Positions 59,344 to 64,000 of a stretch of DNA of 64,000 nucleotides are shown piece by piece. Below the pieces are notes generated by a model. That model did no database searches. It was not told where the DNA came from and saw nothing but the letters and a program-made list of their open reading frames with translations. Source of the DNA: Phaeospirillum tilakii. Its GTDB lineage: Bacteria > Pseudomonadota > Alphaproteobacteria > Rhodospirillales > Magnetospirillaceae. Each line of letters opens with the position of its first letter. Positions within the stretch are counted from its first letter, which is position 1. Location of the stretch: NCBI RefSeq assembly GCF_042683125.1, contig NZ_JBHUIY010000010.1, positions 42,236 to 106,235 of the forward strand, in the 5' to 3' direction. Position numbers and translations under genes: made by a program.

Positions 59344-60332
59344 CAGTGGGTCCGGTCAAAAGCGGCGCGGGCGGCGGCGATCGCCGCGGCGGTGTCGAGG
59401 GCGGCCAGCAGGCTGCCGGGATCGGCCCGCCCGCTGCCGGCGAGGGCGAAGGCGGTGCCGTGGTCGGGCGAGGTCCGCACCACCGGCAGGCCAAGGGTGA
59501 CGTTGACCCCCCGGTCGAAGCCCAGCGTCTTCAGCGGAATCAGCGCCTGATCGTGATACATGCACAGCGCCAGATCATAGCTGGCGCGGGCGGCGGCATG
59601 GAACATCGTGTCGGACGGCAGCGGCCCGACCGCGTCGATCCCGCGCGCCCGCAATGCGGCCACCGCCGGGGCGACGATCTCGATGTCCTCGCGCCCCATC
59701 GCCCCGTCCTCGCCGGCATGGGGATTGAGGCCGGCCACCGCGAGACGCGGCGCCGCGATGCCGAAATCCCGCCGCAAGGCATCGGCCGCCACGGTGCCGG
59801 CGGTGACGATCGCCGCGCTGGTCAGCCCGGCGATGGCGTCCCTGAGGGCAACATGAATGGTGACCGGCACCACCCGCAACTCGGCGCAGGCCAGCAGCAT
59901 CACCTCGCGCCCGGCCGGGGTGCCGGTGAGGGCGGCGAGATATTCGGTATGGCCGGGAAAGGCGAAGCCGCCCTGCTGCATCACCGCCTTGTGGATCGGG
60001 TTGGTGACCAGCCCGGCCACGGCGCCCTGCTGGGCCAGCCGCACCGCCCGCTCGATCGCCCCGGCCACCACTGGGGCATTGGCCGGATCGGGCCGCCCCG
60101 GCTCGACCGCCACCGCCAAGGGCTGGGCCAGCACCGGCAGCGCGGACTCGAACACCCCCACCGCCTCACCGGGCGTGCCGACTTCCCGGATCGGCACCGC
60201 CCAGCCGAGCCTGCCGGCCAACCGTTCCAACCGCTCGGGATCATCGATCATCACGAAACGCGGGCTGGTCGATGTGCGCCTTCTCCACGCCTCCAACGCG
60301 ATTTCCCCACCGATTCCGGCCGGCTCCCCCAT
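59343..60332 (-). CDS. pdxA: 4-hydroxythreonine-4-phosphate dehydrogenase
   Basis: 329 residues from ATG 60332. Oxidises 4-phosphohydroxy-L-threonine with NAD in pyridoxal phosphate synthesis; metal-dependent dimer. TMGEPAGIGGEIALEAW, FPGHTEYLAALTG (metal His), GLNPHAGEDGAMGRED, MYHDQALIPLKTL (metal His) and GVNVTLGLPVVRTSPDHGTAF. The usual N-terminus has 4-8 residues before the TMG-PAGIG motif; here a palindromic repeat sits directly upstream, and LFALT precedes the Met in frame, so an alternative CTG start near 60347 is possible. No clear Shine-Dalgarno for either. Confidence 0.92.
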   Translation of the reverse strand: MGEPAGIGGEIALEAWRRRTSTSPRFVMIDDPERLERLAGRLGWAVPIREVGTPGEAVGVFESALPVLAQPLAVAVEPGRPDPANAPVVAGAIERAVRLAQQGAVAGLVTNPIHKAVMQQGGFAFPGHTEYLAALTGTPAGREVMLLACAELRVVPVTIHVALRDAIAGLTSAAIVTAGTVAADALRRDFGIAAPRLAVAGLNPHAGEDGAMGREDIEIVAPAVAALRARGIDAVGPLPSDTMFHAAARASYDLALCMYHDQALIPLKTLGFDRGVNVTLGLPVVRTSPDHGTAFALAGSGRADPGSLLAALDTAAAIAAARAAFDRTH

Positions 60333-60344
60333 GGTGAGCGCGAA

Positions 60345-60410
60345 CAGAAGGGGGTCCGGGGCATCGCCCCGGGCGGGTGCGGGCGGCAGCCCGCCGACAG
60401 CGCCGGGGTT
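60345..60410. repeat. Intergenic palindromic repeat, family C (inverted), abutting pdxA
   Basis: AGAAGGGGGTCCGGGGCATCGCCCCGGG then GCGGGTGCGGGCGGCAGCCCGC (in parts), matching 42198-42252 in reverse. It fills almost all of the 83-base gap between surA and pdxA. Confidence 0.75.
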
Positions 60411-60415
60411 TTCCC

Positions 60416-61672
60416 TCACAGCCGGAAATCGACGAAAGCGGCGCGGCGCAGGTCGCGGATGTGGCGCCGGGCCAACAGCTCGGTGCGCTCTTCCTCGATC
60501 TGCTGGCGGATCTGCCCCCGGCTGGGCAGCCCGGCATTGCCGCCCCCGGAGCAGACCATGTAGACCGAGATGCCGTCCGGCCCGGGCACCGGGGCGCTGG
60601 CCTTGCCGATGGCGAGGCCATCGACCGCGCGGGCGACCTCGGGCGGCAGGGCCTGGGGCCGGACATTGTCGATCCGCTGCGATTTGGGGGAATTGAGTTC
60701 GCCGCCGATATCCTCCATCGCGTCGCAATCCTTGGCGGCGGCGGTCATGTCGCGGGCCTTGGCGATCAACTGCTCCTGCGGCGGCGGCTTGCCGGTGGGG
60801 GTCGGGAACACCAGCCGGTAGAGGCTCATCGCGTCGGGTTCGCCGCTGACGCCGGCGATGCGCTGATTGACCAGGGTCAGGATGGTGTAGCCCGAGCCGG
60901 TGCGAATCAGCGGGCTGACCTGGCCCTTTTGCAGCGCGGCGACCGGCTCGCGCCAGTCCTCGTCGAGATTGATTTCGCTGATCCAGCCGAGCATGCCTCC
61001 GTTGGAGGCCGAGCCGCTCTGGGAGAACTGGCGGGCCAGCGCCTGGAACGGGGCGCCGGACTTCAACTGGTCGAGCAGGCGCTCGCCGAGATGGCGGGCC
61101 TCCTGCTCCTGGGCCGGGGTGTCGAACGGCAGTTCGATCTCGGCCAGCAGGTATTCCGGCCGGCCGATCTGCTGGCGCAGGGTTTCGAGCCGGTCGGTGA
61201 TCTCCTCCTCGCCGACGCGGACGGTGGGCTGAAGCAGGCGGCCGATCACCCGCAGCCAGGCGATGTCGGCGCGGACCTGATCGCGCACCGCCGAGGGATC
61301 GACCCCGGCGCGGGCGAGCTGGGCCAGCAGGCCGCCGGGCGGCATGCGGTTCTGCTTCTCGATGGTGGCGATGGCGCGGTTGATGTCCTCGGCGCCGACC
61401 TGGAGCTTGACCCGGCGGGCTTCCTGCATCTGGAGATGCTCGTCGATCAGCTTGCGCATCACCTGGGGCAGCAGGCGGCGGCGGTTCTCGACGGTGTCGG
61501 GCAGGTTGGACACCGCCAGCGCCAGCTTGATCCGCCCTTCGAGGTCGCGCAGCGAGATGATGTCGTCATTGACCACCGCGGCGATGCGGTCCATCTCCTG
61601 GGCCCGGCCCGGGCTGGGCAGCGCGGCCAGCGCCACGGCGAGGAACAGGACGGCCATAGGCGCAAACTTCAT
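60416..61672 (-). CDS. surA: Periplasmic peptidyl-prolyl isomerase SurA
   Basis: 418 residues from ATG 61672, where a signal peptide begins (KFAPMAVLFLAVALAALP..RAQ) and AGGGA lies 8 bases upstream; ATG 61717 would extend it by 15 residues and overlap lptD. N-terminal chaperone region IAAVVNDDIISLRDLEGRI, one parvulin-type domain (about 175-275: AEIELPFDTPAQEQEA, ALARQFSQSGSASNGGMLGWI) and a C-terminal helix. It chaperones outer-membrane proteins, including LptD encoded just upstream. Confidence 0.94.
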   Translation of the reverse strand: MKFAPMAVLFLAVALAALPSPGRAQEMDRIAAVVNDDIISLRDLEGRIKLALAVSNLPDTVENRRRLLPQVMRKLIDEHLQMQEARRVKLQVGAEDINRAIATIEKQNRMPPGGLLAQLARAGVDPSAVRDQVRADIAWLRVIGRLLQPTVRVGEEEITDRLETLRQQIGRPEYLLAEIELPFDTPAQEQEARHLGERLLDQLKSGAPFQALARQFSQSGSASNGGMLGWISEINLDEDWREPVAALQKGQVSPLIRTGSGYTILTLVNQRIAGVSGEPDAMSLYRLVFPTPTGKPPPQEQLIAKARDMTAAAKDCDAMEDIGGELNSPKSQRIDNVRPQALPPEVARAVDGLAIGKASAPVPGPDGISVYMVCSGGGNAGLPSRGQIRQQIEEERTELLARRHIRDLRRAAFVDFRL

Positions 61673-61716
61673 TCCCGCGATCCCTTTCGTCCTGGTCGGT
61701 TGTCGGTGCGCGTCCA

Positions 61717-64000
61717 TCAGAACAGCCCGGTCGAACCCTGGCCCAGGGTCTTCAGCACCACTGTCAGGCTGGCGTCGAAGCCGGAATTGAGCCCGTATTG
61801 GTTGGTGAAATAACGCTGAAGGGTCAGGGCCAGGGCGAAACATTCGTCGTCGTAGGAGGTCCGCGACCGCACGCTCAGGATGCCGCCATTGTCCTCGAGG
61901 TCCTGGTTGACGCTGGCCTCGGTGCGGACATATTGGCTGATCGCGCTGGTCAGGCCGTAGGTGGCGTACTGGCGCCGTCCATAGAGGCTGCCGCTTTCGA
62001 GCGTCGAGGGCGAGAGGTAGCCGTAGCTGACCGAACCGCGCAGCGATTCGGGACCGACGGCGAGGGTGGCCTCGTGGCGGTTGAGGCTGAGGCTGTCCTT
62101 GTCGAGGCGGAACCGATCGCTCAGCGAGAAATTGCCGTTGGGGCTGATCTCGACCCGGCCGAGATAATCGGAGAAATTGTCGGTGAAGCCGCTGCCCTCG
62201 CGGAAGGTGTCGTCGAGGTGGCGGCGCCAGCCCTGGGCGAGCTGGATGCCGACCTTGCCGCCGCGATCGGGATAGGCGGCCCAGCGCAGGCCGTAGCCGC
62301 CGCGCAGGCCGCCCTCGACCCGGTCGAGCCCGACCAGCCGGTTGGGGCGCAGGACGTTGGTCTCGTCGAGTTCGAAATCGATCGAGTCCTCGTTGGGGAT
62401 CTTGTAGCTGTTGCCGCCGATCGGGCTGACCGCCAGCATGCCGAGCGGCTCGATCACCTGGGTCAGGCCGTCGCCGCGCCGGCTGAAGGGGTAGCTCCAT
62501 TGCAGCGAGGCGTCGGGCAGGGCGCGGCCGGTGGTGGCGGAATCACGCAGCGCGTCGTCGTTGCTCTGGGTCAGATGTTCGGAATCGTAGCCGTCGAGCC
62601 GCAGCCCAGTCGAGAAGGTAAACAGCTGGCCGTCCGAGGTCACCAGTGGCAGGGTCCAGCCGGTGCGGCTCGACAGGCGGCGGGATTCGGCGCCCCGGCT
62701 GCGGCCATAGACCAGCAGGTCGGCGTCGTTGGTCCAATAGCTGCCCTGCCAGCCGGGGGCGCTGACGCGGGAATCGACCAGATGCGGCACCACCACGGTG
62801 GCCTTGCTGCCGTCGCTGACCACCTGCTGGCCCTGGAACGACAGCGTTTCCGCCATGCTGTAGCCGCGCCGGCCGAAGCCCTCGACATAGGGGCGGGTCA
62901 GCAGCCAGTTGCGGTCATTGTCCATCCGCACCTTGTAAAGGTTGCGGTAGGTCTGGTCCGACTGGTACTGCACCTGCCAGCCGGCGCGCCAGGTCTCGTC
63001 GAGATCGACCAGCCCCTTGGAATCGATGTGGCCGCGCGGCTCGCCGGTTTCGCGGTCGGCGACGATGCTGGCCCGGGTCAGCGCCTGACCGGTGCCGCCG
63101 CGCCAGCGATGTTCGGCCGACCATTGGATGCGGCGGAAGACGAAGGCCGAGGCCTCCTCGTCGAAATTGGGGTCGCCCGACATCGCGGCGCCGCGCTCGA
63201 GCATGAAGCGCGGGGTGACGGTGACGTCCTCCTGGTCGGACAGCACGACGTAATAGGGCGTGCTCATCGAGGCGCCGAGGGTGCTGTTGCTGCCGAAGCT
63301 CGGGGTGAGGAAGCCGCTCTTGCGCCGCACCGTCGGATCGGGATGGGACAGGTAGGGGGTGTAGAACACCGGCACCCCGCCCAGTTCAAGCCAGGCGTTG
63401 CGGTATTCCATCTCCGCCTCGGCCTGGTTGTGGGTGACGGTGTCGGCGTTGACCTGCCACAGCGGGGTGCGCTCGGGATGGTCGCGGCAGGGCTCGCAGG
63501 CGGTGTAGCTGGCCTCCTTGAGATCGGTGCGGTCGCCGCCGCGCCGTTCGGCGGTGGCGGCGGCGAGGCGGGAATCGTCGGCCAGGATCATCCGGATCCG
63601 CCGCGCCACCCCTTCTTTCATGTCGCCGGTCAGTTCGAGATAATCGGCCTTGGTGATCTCGCCCGACGGCTCGGTCAGCACGACGTTGCCCGACGCCCCC
63701 ATCAGGTCCTGCTTGAGGTTGTAGGTCAGGGTGTCGGCCGAGATGGTGCGCAGGGTCTGGCTCAGCACCACCTTGCCGCGCGCGGTGACGATGTCGAACT
63801 CGCGGTCGTAGGTGACCTGATCGGCCTCGAGATGGACCGGCGGATTGGGGCCGGCGTCGCGGCTGGCGAGGCCCTGTAGCGGCCGGGGCACGAAACGCGG
63901 GCCGCGGCCGGGCGGCGGCGCCTCGGTCGAAGCGGCAGGGCGGGGCGCGGTGGGGGCGATGGCGGCGACCCGTTCCGGCGCGGCGGCGGGGCGCTCGTCG
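61717..64000 (-). CDS. lptD: LPS-assembly protein LptD (N-terminus beyond window edge)
   Basis: At least 761 residues; the frame stays open to the right edge, so the start and signal peptide are missing. N-terminal beta-jellyroll (OstA/LptA-like): VHLEADQVTYDREFDIVTARGKVVLSQ and ADTLTYNLKQDLMGASGNVVL, a CEPC pair (ASYTACEPCRDH) that may form a disulfide, then an outer-membrane beta-barrel ending in the terminal Phe of GSTGLF. It inserts LPS into the outer leaflet with LptE. Overlaps the longer surA start option. Confidence 0.94.
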   Translation of the reverse strand, partial: DERPAAAPERVAAIAPTAPRPAASTEAPPPGRGPRFVPRPLQGLASRDAGPNPPVHLEADQVTYDREFDIVTARGKVVLSQTLRTISADTLTYNLKQDLMGASGNVVLTEPSGEITKADYLELTGDMKEGVARRIRMILADDSRLAAATAERRGGDRTDLKEASYTACEPCRDHPERTPLWQVNADTVTHNQAEAEMEYRNAWLELGGVPVFYTPYLSHPDPTVRRKSGFLTPSFGSNSTLGASMSTPYYVVLSDQEDVTVTPRFMLERGAAMSGDPNFDEEASAFVFRRIQWSAEHRWRGGTGQALTRASIVADRETGEPRGHIDSKGLVDLDETWRAGWQVQYQSDQTYRNLYKVRMDNDRNWLLTRPYVEGFGRRGYSMAETLSFQGQQVVSDGSKATVVVPHLVDSRVSAPGWQGSYWTNDADLLVYGRSRGAESRRLSSRTGWTLPLVTSDGQLFTFSTGLRLDGYDSEHLTQSNDDALRDSATTGRALPDASLQWSYPFSRRGDGLTQVIEPLGMLAVSPIGGNSYKIPNEDSIDFELDETNVLRPNRLVGLDRVEGGLRGGYGLRWAAYPDRGGKVGIQLAQGWRRHLDDTFREGSGFTDNFSDYLGRVEISPNGNFSLSDRFRLDKDSLSLNRHEATLAVGPESLRGSVSYGYLSPSTLESGSLYGRRQYATYGLTSAISQYVRTEASVNQDLEDNGGILSVRSRTSYDDECFALALTLQRYFTNQYGLNSGFDASLTVVLKTLGQGSTGLF

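Noticed and set aside
1..64000. tRNA or rRNA genes
   Set aside because: Scanned intergenic gaps for TTCGAA/TTCGATT-type arms and cloverleaf ends; hits belong to family-B repeats only.

Overview
The window is about 64 kb of very GC-rich chromosome (coding regions look close to 70% GC by eye). Gene content points to an alphaproteobacterium, most likely Rhodospirillales-like: the lptD-surA-pdxA-rsmA and xseB-ispA-dxs housekeeping blocks, BigR/SqrR-type and TetR/MarR regulators, and many chemotaxis, two-component and cyclic-di-GMP proteins. No rRNA, tRNA or CRISPR array was found. Both ends cut through genes: a 23-residue C-terminal tail at the left and the N-terminus of lptD at the right.

Layout. 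0.2-5.4 kb: operon of AcsA-type acetyl-CoA synthetase, sensor kinase and a TcuA-like flavoprotein. 5.6-7.3 kb: chemoreceptor. 7.4-14.6 kb (minus strand): five-gene signalling operon of a Cys-rich protein, PhnD-like binding protein, multi-PAS kinase and two response regulators (HDOD and HD-like). 15.3-21.8 kb: GGDEF-EAL protein, D-lactate-type FAD oxidase, Sua5/TsaC, GNAT. 22.1-27.6 kb: low-GC accessory island of three genes, followed by an IS256-type transposase remnant. 28.3-34.1 kb: BigR-like repressor, dxs, ispA, xseB, HDAC-family deacetylase, tlyA. 34.1-36.9 kb: hairpin-rich leader and an OmpR-type two-component pair. 37.1-38.5 kb: lower-GC orphan PLD-like protein. 38.7-42.1 kb: degenerate GGDEF protein with W-motif linker, gamma-carbonic anhydrase, argC. 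42.3-46.2 kb: membrane-anchored STAND-like NTPase with near-identical 42-residue repeats. 46.5-50.1 kb: two GGEEF paralogues and dGTPase. 50.3-52.9 kb: five lipoproteins, four of them paralogous. 53.0-58.3 kb: MarR with a membrane protein and cytochrome c', then TetR and an RND pump. 58.5-64.0 kb: rsmA, pdxA, surA, lptD.

The strongest candidate for an unusual system is the island at 22.1-27.6 kb. A large protein with a GHKL ATPase domain overlaps a stand-alone receiver, which is followed at once by a receiver fused to a GT4-type glycosyltransferase. This is the gene architecture of Detocs, the defensive two-component system (DtcA sensor, DtcB receiver, DtcC receiver-effector), but with a glycosyltransferase where the known effector is nucleotide-degrading. 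Base composition jumps from about half GC to host-like GC exactly at the receiver/glycosyltransferase junction, which suggests effector replacement. Two further defence-like loci stand alone: the STAND-like NTPase with eight near-identical 126-bp coding repeats, and the PLD-like protein.

Several families of short palindromic repeats occupy most intergenic gaps and probably serve as bidirectional terminators. They border all the accessory loci, and one copy abuts the pdxA start codon.
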